A stretch of 64,000 nt of DNA from an uncultured Oscillospiraceae bacterium (GTDB lineage Bacteria; Bacillota; Clostridia; Oscillospirales; Acutalibacteraceae), in contig CAOKRT010000004.1 in NCBI GenBank assembly GCA_948471205.1, positions 1 to 64,000 of the forward strand, in the 5' to 3' direction. Below the pieces are notes generated by a model. The model had not been told where the DNA came from. It saw only the letters and a program-made list of their open reading frames with translations, and did not search any database. The position numbers and the translations under genes were made by a program. Below are positions 1-6,154 of this stretch, piece after piece (the first letter of the stretch is position 1; each line of letters opens with the position of its first letter).

Positions 1-815
1 TGAATGTAGATACAGATGATGACGGAAAACCGGATATTAATATAGACACAGACGGAGACGGTAAACCTGATGTTGATATAGATACAGATGGTGATGATAA
101 ACCGGATGTAAATATTGATACAGATAAAGACGGCAAGCCGGATGTGAATGTAGATACAGATGATGACGGAAAACCGGATATTAATATAGACACAGACGGT
201 GACGGTAAGCCGGATATCAATATAGACACAGACGGAGACGGTAAGCCCGATGTAAATATAGATACAGACGGTGACGGTAAGCCTGATGTAAATATAGATA
301 CAGACGGAGACGGTAAGCCCGATGTAAATATAGATACAGACGGAGACGGTAAACCGGATGTAAATATAGACACAGACGGAGACGGTAAGCCCGATGTAAA
401 TGTAGATACAGACGGAGACGGTAAGCCTGATATCAATATAGATACGGACGGCGACGGAAAAGCTGATATTGATATTGATACAGACGGAGACAGCAAGCCT
501 GATGTAAATATAGATACAGACGGTGATAAAAAAGCTGATATTAATATTGATACAACGGGTGACGGCAAAGCTGATACTAATATAGATACAGACGGCGATG
601 GCAAGGCTGATATCAATATCGATACAAACGGTGACGGCAAGGCCGATGCCAACCTGGATACGGACGGCGACGGTATTGCAGATACAAATCTTATCGGTGT
701 TGTTGATACAGGTTCAACAGATATGATCAGATTAATTATGTACTCTGCTGTTGCAGTATTTGCTGTATTTCTTCTTATTCTTGTTACAAGAAGGAAAGAA
801 AGCGAAGCAGAATAA
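1..815 (+). CDS. Surface protein with 12-residue Asp-rich repeats and a C-terminal sorting signal (5' end outside window)
   Basis: The reading frame is open from base 3, so the gene enters from the left; the GTG at 144 is an internal valine, not a start. Bases 3-686 encode 19 copies of a 12-residue unit close to NIDTDGDGKPDV. The DTDGDGKPD core resembles the DxDxDG calcium loops of dockerin, EF-hand and thrombospondin type 3 repeats, so calcium binding is likely by family resemblance. After the repeats come VVDTGS (699-716), a hydrophobic stretch (MYSAVAVFAVFLLILV) and a basic/acidic tail RRKESEAE. That order (short motif with TG, membrane helix, positive tail) is a cell-wall sorting signal, but the motif is not LPXTG. 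The next gene is a class B sortase, 159 bases on, so sorting by that enzyme is the natural inference. The role of the missing N-terminal part is unknown. Confidence 0.85.
   Translation, partial: NVDTDDDGKPDINIDTDGDGKPDVDIDTDGDDKPDVNIDTDKDGKPDVNVDTDDDGKPDINIDTDGDGKPDINIDTDGDGKPDVNIDTDGDGKPDVNIDTDGDGKPDVNIDTDGDGKPDVNIDTDGDGKPDVNVDTDGDGKPDINIDTDGDGKADIDIDTDGDSKPDVNIDTDGDKKADINIDTTGDGKADTNIDTDGDGKADINIDTNGDGKADANLDTDGDGIADTNLIGVVDTGSTDMIRLIMYSAVAVFAVFLLILVTRRKESEAE
3..686 (+). repeat. 19 tandem 36-bp coding repeats
   Basis: Nineteen in-frame 36-bp units with no spacers. Units 7-11 are almost identical at the DNA level, and units 13-19 drift (KAD for KPD, NLDTDGDGIADT in the last). The pattern of a homogenised centre and diverged edge fits copy-number change by slippage or unequal recombination. 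More copies probably lie to the left of the window. Confidence 0.95.
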
Positions 816-859
816 GATAGTTTAATCGTATGCATTTTATTAAACTATAAATGAAGCAG

Positions 860-890
860 CCCGGTCTGTTTATAGCAGACCGGGTGTTTT
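860..890 (+). terminator. Rho-independent terminator after the repeat protein
   Basis: Stem CCCGGTCTG / CAGACCGGG with a 7-base loop, followed by TGTTTT. It lies 45 bases after the stop codon and separates the surface-protein transcript from the sortase gene. Confidence 0.85.
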
Positions 891-973
891 GCGTAAATAT
901 TGAAAATATAAGCAAAATGTATTATTGTAAAAAAGCATCAGTATAAATATATATGGAATAGAGTTTGGTTTTT

Positions 974-1714
974 ATGAAAAGCAAAAAAATAATAAAATGG
1001 TTAATAAGTGTTATTCTTGTGTTTGTGCTTGGATACAGTTTATATAATGTTTATCTTATATCTATGGAATTTGTTGAAATAAACAGGCAGAATGAAATTG
1101 TTCAGGCTGAATATGTTGAATCGGATAATTCTGATGAAGAAGATGAATCTGATGAATTACAGATTAAATGGCAGCAGCTTCTTGAAACAAATCAGGATGT
1201 TATCGGCTGGATATATATTCCAGATACAAAAATCAGTTATCCTGTTGTGCAGGGCGATAACAATGAAAAATACCTGCGGCATGATATTAACGGAAAATAT
1301 GCTAAAACGGGCACCATTTTTGTGGACTGCCATAATCTTAATCCGTTTTACGATTTTAATACCGTTATTTATGGACATAATCTTATGAATAACAGCAGTA
1401 TGTTTTCTGAACTTGTGAAATACAGAAAACAGTCCTTTGCAGACAGTCATCAGATAATATATATTTATCTTCCCGATAATTCTTATTTAAAATATAAAGT
1501 GGTTTCTTTTCATAAGGTTGATGCACTTTCCACAGATGTTTATAATACGACTGTTCCTGATAAGCAGAATTTTATAAACAGTATGGAAGCAGGCAATAGA
1601 ATTGCATGGGATTTTGATGATGAAGATATTTCCTCTGTAATAACACTGTCCACATGCACAAATATTAAAGAAAATGAAAGGTATATTCTTCACGCTGTTA
1701 TGGTGCAGGAATAA
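974..1714 (+). CDS. Class B sortase
   Basis: Membrane-anchored cysteine transpeptidase that cleaves a sorting motif and attaches the protein to the cell wall. The N-terminal helix (about residues 7-28) is an uncleaved anchor; an acidic linker follows (about 45-60). The catalytic triad is visible: His135 in YGHN, Cys228 in TLSTCT and Arg236 in ENERYILHA. WQQLLETNQDVIGWIYIP and the YLRHD segment are typical of the class B subfamily. The frame is open from a TTG at 965, but the ATG at 974 is preferred because GGAATAGAG abuts the TTG while it is spaced correctly for the ATG; 246 residues is normal length. It sits directly after a protein with a VVDTG sorting signal and alone on its transcript, so a dedicated enzyme-substrate pair is inferred. 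A housekeeping class A enzyme is not seen here. Confidence 0.93.
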   Translation: MKSKKIIKWLISVILVFVLGYSLYNVYLISMEFVEINRQNEIVQAEYVESDNSDEEDESDELQIKWQQLLETNQDVIGWIYIPDTKISYPVVQGDNNEKYLRHDINGKYAKTGTIFVDCHNLNPFYDFNTVIYGHNLMNNSSMFSELVKYRKQSFADSHQIIYIYLPDNSYLKYKVVSFHKVDALSTDVYNTTVPDKQNFINSMEAGNRIAWDFDDEDISSVITLSTCTNIKENERYILHAVMVQE

Positions 1715-1728
1715 GTTTTAATTATTGT

Positions 1729-1991
1729 ATGACCGAAAAGGAAAGATTGACTGCAGGATTGCTTTTTGATCCTTGGGGGGCTTGGAAACGGCAAAGCCGA
1801 TTGTAATCGGAAATAATGTGTGGATTGGCGCCGGCGCTGTCATTCTTGCAGGAACGGTAATAAGAGAAGATTCCATAATCGGTGCAGGAAGCGTTGTAAA
1901 AGGGGAGATACCGACTAATGTTGTTGCGGCCGGTGTTCCGTGTAAGGTGCTGCGAAACATAACAGCAAAGGATAAAAAAGAATATAAATAA
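1729..1991 (+). pseudogene. Sugar O-acetyltransferase (maltose/galactoside acetyltransferase type), internally deleted
   Basis: An ATG at 1729 begins MTEKERLTAGLLFDP, which matches the conserved N-terminus of the maltose/galactoside O-acetyltransferase family. The next bases jump into another frame that encodes the C-terminal end of the same family: GLETAKPIVIGNNVWIGAGAVI, then the left-handed beta-helix hexapeptides and VPCKVLRNI. About 15 N-terminal and 70 C-terminal residues survive, so roughly the middle 110 residues, including the catalytic histidine region, are missing. The junction lies at about 1770-1780, next to a run of six G. Family lengths are about 185-200 residues. It cannot encode an active enzyme in one frame. 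It starts 14 bases after the sortase stop. Confidence 0.85.
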
Positions 1992-2000
1992 TTATAATCA

Positions 2001-2030
2001 AAAACTTCCTCAAACCGGGGAAGTTTTGTG
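2001..2030 (+). terminator. Terminator after the acetyltransferase remnant
   Basis: AAAACTTCC / GGAAGTTTT stem with an 8-10 base loop followed by a short T-rich stretch. It ends the sortase transcript. Confidence 0.65.
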
Positions 2031-2117
2031 TTTCTCAATGCCTGGGATATGATTCTATCTTCGTACGGTTAAATGATACGGAATGAAAAATTTTTTCATG
2101 TTTTCTTGTTTTTGGTA

Positions 2118-2146
2118 TTGACTAAAACACTATAAAATGGTATTAT
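2118..2146 (+). promoter_or_regulatory. Sigma-A-type promoter of the tRNA pair
   Basis: TTGACT at 2118-2123, a 17-base spacer, TATTAT at 2141-2146. The first tRNA base is 23 bases downstream. A second possible -10 (TATACT, 2145-2150) is spaced less well. Confidence 0.75.
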
Positions 2147-2169
2147 ACTAAAGTCGTAAAGATAGATTT

Positions 2170-2246
2170 GGGCCATTAGCTCAGTTGGTCAGAGCTCCCG
2201 GCTCATAACCGGTCGGTCCGGGGTTCGAGTCCCTGATGGCCCACCA
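2170..2246 (+). tRNA. tRNA with CAT anticodon (Met, or Ile2 if the C is lysidine-modified)
   Basis: 77-base cloverleaf with encoded CCA. The acceptor stem is GGGCCAT / ATGGCCC, the anticodon loop CTCATAA, and the T-arm GGTTCGAGTCC. It is followed 5 bases later by a second tRNA. Sequence alone does not separate elongator Met from Ile2(CAU); the CTCATAA loop occurs in both. Initiator is unlikely because the first acceptor pair G-C is intact and the three G-C pairs of the initiator anticodon stem are absent. Confidence 0.93.
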
Positions 2247-2251
2247 AATCT

Positions 2252-2327
2252 AGGGGTATAGCTCAGTTGGTAGAGCAGCGGTCTCCAAAACCGCGTGCCG
2301 AGGGTTCAAGTCCTTCTGCCCCTGCCA
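2252..2327 (+). tRNA. tRNA-Trp (CCA anticodon)
   Basis: 76-base cloverleaf with encoded 3' CCA. The acceptor stem AGGGGTA / TGCCCCT has one G-T pair, the anticodon loop is TCTCCAAAA, and the discriminator base is G as in bacterial tRNA-Trp. It is co-transcribed with the preceding tRNA and is the likely landmark beside which a mobile element once integrated (integrase remnant at 2778-3069). Confidence 0.95.
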
Positions 2328-2334
2328 AAATCGG

Positions 2335-2362
2335 AAAGAGTCGCTTTTGTGACTCTTTTTTC
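2335..2362 (+). terminator. Terminator of the tRNA operon
   Basis: AAAGAGTC / GACTCTTT stem with an 8-base loop, running into a long T tract. It starts 8 bases after the Trp tRNA. Confidence 0.9.
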
Positions 2363-2389
2363 TTTTTCGTTTGTAGAAATGATTTTGAA

Positions 2390-2500
2390 TTCGAGGCACG
2401 CGGAGCGTGTCGTAGGGTGCGGGTCTCCGGTGGAGATCTCTGAATACCGCAGGTATTCAGAAGCACCGACCGAGCCGGCAGGCGAGAACAAGTCATTCAA
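2390..2500. other. GC-rich, hairpin-dense non-coding stretch
   Basis: This stretch is clearly richer in GC than its surroundings. It contains consecutive small inverted repeats: CACGC/GCGTG around 2397-2410, TCTCC/GGAGA around 2423-2437, and a perfect 9-bp hairpin CTGAATACC-GCA-GGTATTCAG at 2440-2460. No credible protein frame is present; frames reading back through the tRNA are artefacts. It could be a structured RNA, a mobile palindromic repeat, or debris of the element whose integrase lies downstream. Confidence 0.5.
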
Positions 2501-2742
2501 TTATAAATATTGCAAAATTAAATTAAAGATAATGTCGTGAAACTACGTGATTTCAAGGCTATTCCTTTGTTATTCTAAGGTTGGCACGCGGCCTGAAAAT
2601 TCTCATTTTGACGCTCAATTTGAGCCTCAATTACGCATGTTTCCAACAATTCCGTCTGCTACATCATCAATATAGCATCAATCGGCAACTGTGTTTTTTG
2701 TAGTTTTCTGCCTTTTTCTTTGTTTACTGCGTCACAAATTTT
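2501..2742. other. Intergenic stretch without a recognisable gene
   Basis: I see no intact gene, RNA or clear repeat here. It lies between the structured GC-rich stretch and the integrase remnant, and is probably element debris. Confidence 0.5.
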
Positions 2743-2775
2743 GACCGCCCAAGTTTTTGCTTGGGCGGTCGTTTT
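2743..2775. terminator. Strong bidirectional hairpin next to the integrase remnant
   Basis: A 10-bp perfect stem GACCGCCCAA / TTGGGCGGTC with an 8-base loop, with A/T tracts on both sides. On the minus strand it falls just after the integrase stop codon and would have been its terminator. Confidence 0.8.
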
Positions 2776-2777
2776 GG

Positions 2778-3069
2778 TTACATTTCAAATCCTTCGGTGA
2801 TACCGTTGAGCCTTGATGTGTCTTTTTTCACATAATACAACTCCGTAATTTGCGAGGTGCTGTGTCCGAGCAGGTCGGTAACTTGTTTTGGGGTGAGAGA
2901 GTACCATCTGCTTGTTTGATACCATTCACCAGATTGGTTGCAAATGTGTGGCGGAGACTGTGCAATCCTTTTGTTTCAAGTTATGCCGTTTTTAAAATTC
3001 GGTAATATCATGTTCGGAAGTTTACTGGTCTTGTGTAGTCAACGTTTTTGTGCAGAAATTTAGACCCTT
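2778..3069 (-). pseudogene. Tyrosine recombinase (phage/ICE integrase) C-terminal remnant
   Basis: Minus-strand translation gives pieces of a tyrosine integrase. YTRPVNFRT and YYRILKTA are separated by stop codons, then GLHSLRHTFATNLVNG carries the HxxR catalytic box. After a frameshift, LTPKQVTDLLGHSTSQITEL carries the conserved GHS histidine, and YYVKKD the catalytic tyrosine region, ending at a TAA complement at 2778. At least two in-frame stops and one frameshift inactivate it, and the N-terminal domains are gone. It lies about 450 bases from tRNA-Trp, as expected for an element inserted at or near the tRNA. Confidence 0.88.
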
Positions 3070-3117
3070 TCTAAGTACAATACAACACCGGAAGTAGTTT
3101 CATGTGTTCGGAGATGA

Positions 3118-3146
3118 TTGATAGATTAAAATGAAAGTGCTATAAT
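3118..3146 (+). promoter_or_regulatory. Promoter of the pyrophosphatase-like gene
   Basis: TTGATA at 3118-3123, 17-base spacer, TATAAT at 3141-3146. A ribosome site (TGGGGGA) follows near 3167. Confidence 0.8.
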
Positions 3147-3181
3147 GACATAAACAGAAATTCGGTTGGGGGATTAACAAG

Positions 3182-3526
3182 ATGCAAAATGACAGAGAAT
3201 TTTGGGAAGCATTAGATGCATTGGCAGCGAATTCGGAAATTGTAATTGACAGACCAAAAGGAACTGCACATCCTAAGTATCCTGATTTTATTTATAGAGT
3301 TGATTACGGATATTTAAAAGATACATCATCTATGGACGGTGCAGGGATAGATGTATGGGTTGGAAGCGGCGAAAAAAAGATTGATGCAATTATGTGTATT
3401 GTTGATTTAATAAAAAGAGATTCAGAAATCAAAATATTGATTGGATGTACTGAAGAAGAAAAAACGGTTGTATATGAAATGCATAATAATACACGGTTTA
3501 TGAAAGGTGTTTTAATACGTCGGTAA
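3182..3526 (+). CDS. Small inorganic-pyrophosphatase-like protein
   Basis: 114 residues. The segments IDRPKG, HPKYPDFIYRVDYGYL and DGAGIDVWVG follow the order of the substrate-binding strands of family I inorganic pyrophosphatases (basic RPKG strand, YPxDYGyL strand, D-x-x-D-V loop). The protein is shorter than the 160-180 residues of classical enzymes, so it is a minimal relative rather than the housekeeping enzyme. The ATG at 3182 has a G-rich ribosome site 8-14 bases upstream and its own promoter. It stands alone between an integrase remnant and a terminator, so it may be surviving cargo of the old element. The phosphatase activity is inferred from the fold motifs only. Confidence 0.7.
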   Translation: MQNDREFWEALDALAANSEIVIDRPKGTAHPKYPDFIYRVDYGYLKDTSSMDGAGIDVWVGSGEKKIDAIMCIVDLIKRDSEIKILIGCTEEEKTVVYEMHNNTRFMKGVLIRR

Positions 3527-3602
3527 ATGGGACTTTCAAACCATAAAATTATGAGTAATTATTTAACGAAGAATTTTTTATAGACGATGAGAAATACAGG
3601 CA

Positions 3603-3645
3603 AGAAAAGCGGCAGAGGACAAAGACTCTGTCGCTTTTCTTTTCA
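3603..3645 (+). terminator. Terminator after the pyrophosphatase-like gene
   Basis: AGAAAAGCG...CAGAG pairs with CTCTG...CGCTTTTCT (15-bp arms with one irregularity), followed by TTTT. Confidence 0.85.
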
Positions 3646-3719
3646 GAGAGTAATATTTTATTCCGGAAATGAAAAGTTTCATATAGAGATGATATAGTCA
3701 AAAATTTTTTAATTAAAGA

Positions 3720-3761
3720 TTGCTTTTTTTAGTTTATTTGATATAATTGTTCTATATAGAA
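3720..3761 (+). promoter_or_regulatory. Promoter with palindromic operator for the MarR operon
   Basis: TTGCTT at 3720-3725, a 16-base spacer and TATAAT at 3742-3747. A perfect 12-bp palindrome TTCTATATAGAA (3750-3761) sits at the expected transcription start, the usual position for a MarR-family autorepressor site. Confidence 0.65.
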
Positions 3762-3790
3762 ATATTCTAACAGGAACAGAGGTGGTATAG

Positions 3791-4231
3791 TTGGAAACAA
3801 AAGGCGGATTTTATATTACGCAAATTAAACAACTTCAAGATAGAATTTTTGAACGGTTACTACTTGAAAATGGCATCGAAATAAGCGGCGGGCAGGGACG
3901 AATTCTATTTATTCTATGGAAAACAGATAATCTTACGATTAGTGAAATCAGTAAGAAAATCTCCCTTGCAAAAAATACTGTGTCTGTTGTAATAAACGGA
4001 ATGGTAAATAAGGGAATTGTGGAAAGAAATATTAACCCGCACAATCGCCGGCAAACGATTGTGTCCCTTACTGCGTATGCAAAATCTTTACAGGAAAAAT
4101 ATGAAACGGTATCTCAGCAGATGAATGTATTATTTTATCAAGGCTTTTCAGAAAAAGAACAAAGACAATTTGAACAGTATCTTGCCCGAATACTTGAAAC
4201 CCTGATTGAAAATCTGCATGCAAACCAATAA
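3791..4231 (+). CDS. MarR-family transcriptional regulator
   Basis: 146 residues. A winged helix-turn-helix spans about 45-105: LTISEISKKISLAKNTVSVVINGMV is the helix-turn-helix and VERNINPHNRRQTIVSLT the wing with the conserved basic R-x-x-x-x-x-R-R. Flanking helices form the dimer interface. The start is TTG at 3791, supported by AGAGGTGG six bases upstream; no ATG fits. It is followed after 25 bases by a flavin-binding-type protein and probably represses both genes through the palindrome at 3750-3761. The inducing ligand cannot be read from the sequence. Confidence 0.9.
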   Translation: METKGGFYITQIKQLQDRIFERLLLENGIEISGGQGRILFILWKTDNLTISEISKKISLAKNTVSVVINGMVNKGIVERNINPHNRRQTIVSLTAYAKSLQEKYETVSQQMNVLFYQGFSEKEQRQFEQYLARILETLIENLHANQ

Positions 4232-4256
4232 CTTTTTATGAGGAGGAAAATATCCT

Positions 4257-4685
4257 ATGAAAACAAGAGATTATATTATTAAGTTTATTAAAAAACAGAA
4301 AGTATCATTTATTGCTTCTGTAGATGAGGACGGGTTCCCCAATGTAAAAGCAATGTTTGTACCACGCAAGATAGAGGGAAATTGTTTTTATTTTTCAACG
4401 AATACATCCGCTGTGCGCTCGCAGCAGTTTATAAAAAATCCAAAGGCAAGTATTTATTTTTTCAGCAAGGGACTTTTTAAATATGAGGGCATTATGCTAA
4501 CCGGTACAATGGAAGTTTTACAGGACGATAAAACAAAGCAAGAAATCTGGCGCACGGGAGATACTATGTTTTATAAGCAAGGCGTAACGGATCCGGATTA
4601 CTGTGTATTAAAATTTACGGCAATAAAGGGAAGATATTATTGTGATTTGAAAACGGAAAGTTTTGAAATTGAGGACTTAAAATGA
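4257..4685 (+). CDS. Pyridoxamine 5'-phosphate oxidase-family (PNPOx-like) flavoprotein
   Basis: 142 residues forming one split-barrel domain. KVSFIASVDEDGFPNVKAM is the characteristic first strands and turn, FYFSTNTSAVRSQQFIKNPKASIYFF the cofactor-contacting region, and YEGIMLTGTMEVLQDDKTKQEIW the following strands and helix. Members of this family bind FMN or F420-like flavins or haem and catalyse varied redox reactions; substrate specificity cannot be assigned. AGGAGG lies 9 bases before the ATG. It is co-transcribed with the MarR regulator, so an inducible redox or detoxification role is plausible. Confidence 0.85.
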   Translation: MKTRDYIIKFIKKQKVSFIASVDEDGFPNVKAMFVPRKIEGNCFYFSTNTSAVRSQQFIKNPKASIYFFSKGLFKYEGIMLTGTMEVLQDDKTKQEIWRTGDTMFYKQGVTDPDYCVLKFTAIKGRYYCDLKTESFEIEDLK

Positions 4686-4764
4686 TGGAATGAAACGGAT
4701 AATTGGTTCTGTTTGCAGCAATAAAGCTTTTGACGTAATTAAATGAAGCATTTGAAATGATTCC

Positions 4765-4893
4765 AAAGGAGCGGAGTCTTTTATCAAAAACGGAAAAGCC
4801 GCATATTGTCCGCTTGTAACACATACAGTCAAGCAGGAAGCGCAAATATCAATTATTAATATTGCGGCGAAGTACGGCTGCCGTTATTTATGA
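4765..4893 (+). pseudogene. Possible C-terminal remnant of an unidentified protein
   Basis: A short frame reads KGAESFIKNGKAAYCPLVTH and on to IAAKYGCRYL before TGA at 4891. Its composition looks coding, but there is no start or ribosome site and the upstream frame is broken. I do not recognise the parent family. The rest of 4686-4985 holds only the hairpin at 4887-4919 and the ribosome site of the next gene. Confidence 0.35.
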
Positions 4894-4919
4894 TTATTTT
4901 ACCTTAAAATAATCATAAA
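4887..4919. repeat. Perfect 15-bp inverted repeat, AT-rich
   Basis: TTTATGATTATTTTA and its exact reverse complement are separated by CCT. It overlaps the stop codon of the preceding remnant and lies about 67 bases before the metallophosphoesterase start. It may be a terminator-like hairpin or a protein-binding operator. Confidence 0.7.
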
Positions 4920-4985
4920 TTAGGATGAAAAGTGCCGTTAAATAAGTTATAATGGTTCTGACAGAGAATAAAAGGAGCTTTTATT

Positions 4986-6077
4986 ATGACCAAAAAATCA
5001 AAATTAATTAGAACAATAAAAATTACGGCGGGCATTTTGCTGTTAATAACCGTTGCTGCTGCAGGTATATTGTTTTTTCCTTTAACAGGAGAAAAACATA
5101 CAGAAATATGGAGTGCCGATCAGCAGTTTGAAATTGCAGACATTCAGACAGTTGAGAAAAACAGCGAAGATTTTAAAATTCTTATGTTCACAGATACGCA
5201 GCTTTGGGCCGATCCCGGAAAAAACAAAGAATGTTATGAGCAGATGGATGCGCTTGTTGAAAAAACGCATCCGGATCTGATAATTCTTCCGGGTGATATT
5301 TTATCGGCAATGTCAAGCCGGTTTTCTATAAGCAATTTTATTTCGCATATGGAAAGCTATGAAATTCCATGGGCACCTGTTTACGGTAACCATGATAACG
5401 AAATACCGTCAAACAGTCTTAACTGGCAGGCAGATAAATATATGGCGGCCGAGTATTGCCTGATGCAGAAAGGACCGTCCAATCTGTATGGCTGCGGAAA
5501 TTATGTAATAAATATAACGGAAAACAGCCAGCCGGTGTACTCCTTGTTTTTATTTGATAACGGCAGATATATTCAATATGATAACGGCGAAACAAAAGAA
5601 GTTTATATGGGTTATGAGCAGATTGCATGGTATGAATGGAATATCAAAGGAATAGCACAGGCAGCAGGCAGAAATGTGCCGTCTATGACCTTTTCTCATT
5701 TTGCACAGCCGGAATTCAGAGAAGCGGTTGAAAAATACGGCATTGTATCAGATGAAGGAATTTATACAATTCCGGAAGAATACGGTTTTGGATACTGTCA
5801 GTATCTTCCTGCAGTTTCACCGGTTAAATCGGGATTTTTTGATAAATGCAAAGAGCTGGGTTCTACAAAATATATCTTCTGCGGTCATGACCATGAAAAT
5901 AGCGCAAGTATTACATATGACGGAATCACGATGACTTACGGATTAAAAACAGGTCCGTCACCGGTACCGTGGAATTATGCAAAAGAAACAGGCGGAACAC
6001 TGATTACGGTGAAAGGTTCGGCAGACAGCCAGTCGGTAAATATTGAACATATTGTTATGAATAAAGACAATACTTAA
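4986..6077 (+). CDS. Membrane-anchored calcineurin-like metallophosphoesterase
   Basis: 363 residues. An N-terminal signal/anchor helix (about 12-33, ILLLITVAAAGILFF) places the enzyme outside the membrane. The metallophosphoesterase motifs appear in order: FTDTQLW (Asp of motif I, with Gln in place of the usual His), LPGDIL (motif II), YGNHDNE (motif III, Asn-His-Asp), FSHFAQPE (motif IV His) and CGHDHEN (motif V, GHxH). These bind two metal ions and hydrolyse phosphate esters; the substrate is not predictable. AAAGGAG lies 8 bases before the ATG. It is monocistronic, ended by a bidirectional terminator. Confidence 0.9.
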   Translation: MTKKSKLIRTIKITAGILLLITVAAAGILFFPLTGEKHTEIWSADQQFEIADIQTVEKNSEDFKILMFTDTQLWADPGKNKECYEQMDALVEKTHPDLIILPGDILSAMSSRFSISNFISHMESYEIPWAPVYGNHDNEIPSNSLNWQADKYMAAEYCLMQKGPSNLYGCGNYVINITENSQPVYSLFLFDNGRYIQYDNGETKEVYMGYEQIAWYEWNIKGIAQAAGRNVPSMTFSHFAQPEFREAVEKYGIVSDEGIYTIPEEYGFGYCQYLPAVSPVKSGFFDKCKELGSTKYIFCGHDHENSASITYDGITMTYGLKTGPSPVPWNYAKETGGTLITVKGSADSQSVNIEHIVMNKDNT

Positions 6078-6093
6078 TTTTTTCTGAAAAAAT

Positions 6094-6132
6094 AAAAGCA
6101 CTTCAATTATGTGGTATGATTGAAGTGCTTTT
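6094..6132. terminator. Bidirectional terminator between converging genes
   Basis: 14-bp perfect stem AAAAGCACTTCAAT / ATTGAAGTGCTTTT with an 11-base loop, A-rich on one side and T-rich on the other. It serves both the phosphoesterase and the minus-strand sigma-like gene. Confidence 0.9.
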
Positions 6133-6154
6133 GCATTTTTATATTTTATATGCG

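Noticed and set aside
1..690. CRISPR-like array of 36-bp repeats
   Set aside because: The 36-bp units follow each other without spacers and stay in one protein frame with the DTDGDG motif, so they are a coding repeat.
2170..2246. Initiator tRNA-Met
   Set aside because: The first acceptor pair is intact and the three G-C anticodon-stem pairs typical of initiators are not present.
2263..2500. Reading frames overlapping tRNA-Trp on either strand
   Set aside because: They are antisense or overlapping translations of the tRNA and of the GC-rich stretch, a well-known annotation artefact; no ribosome site.
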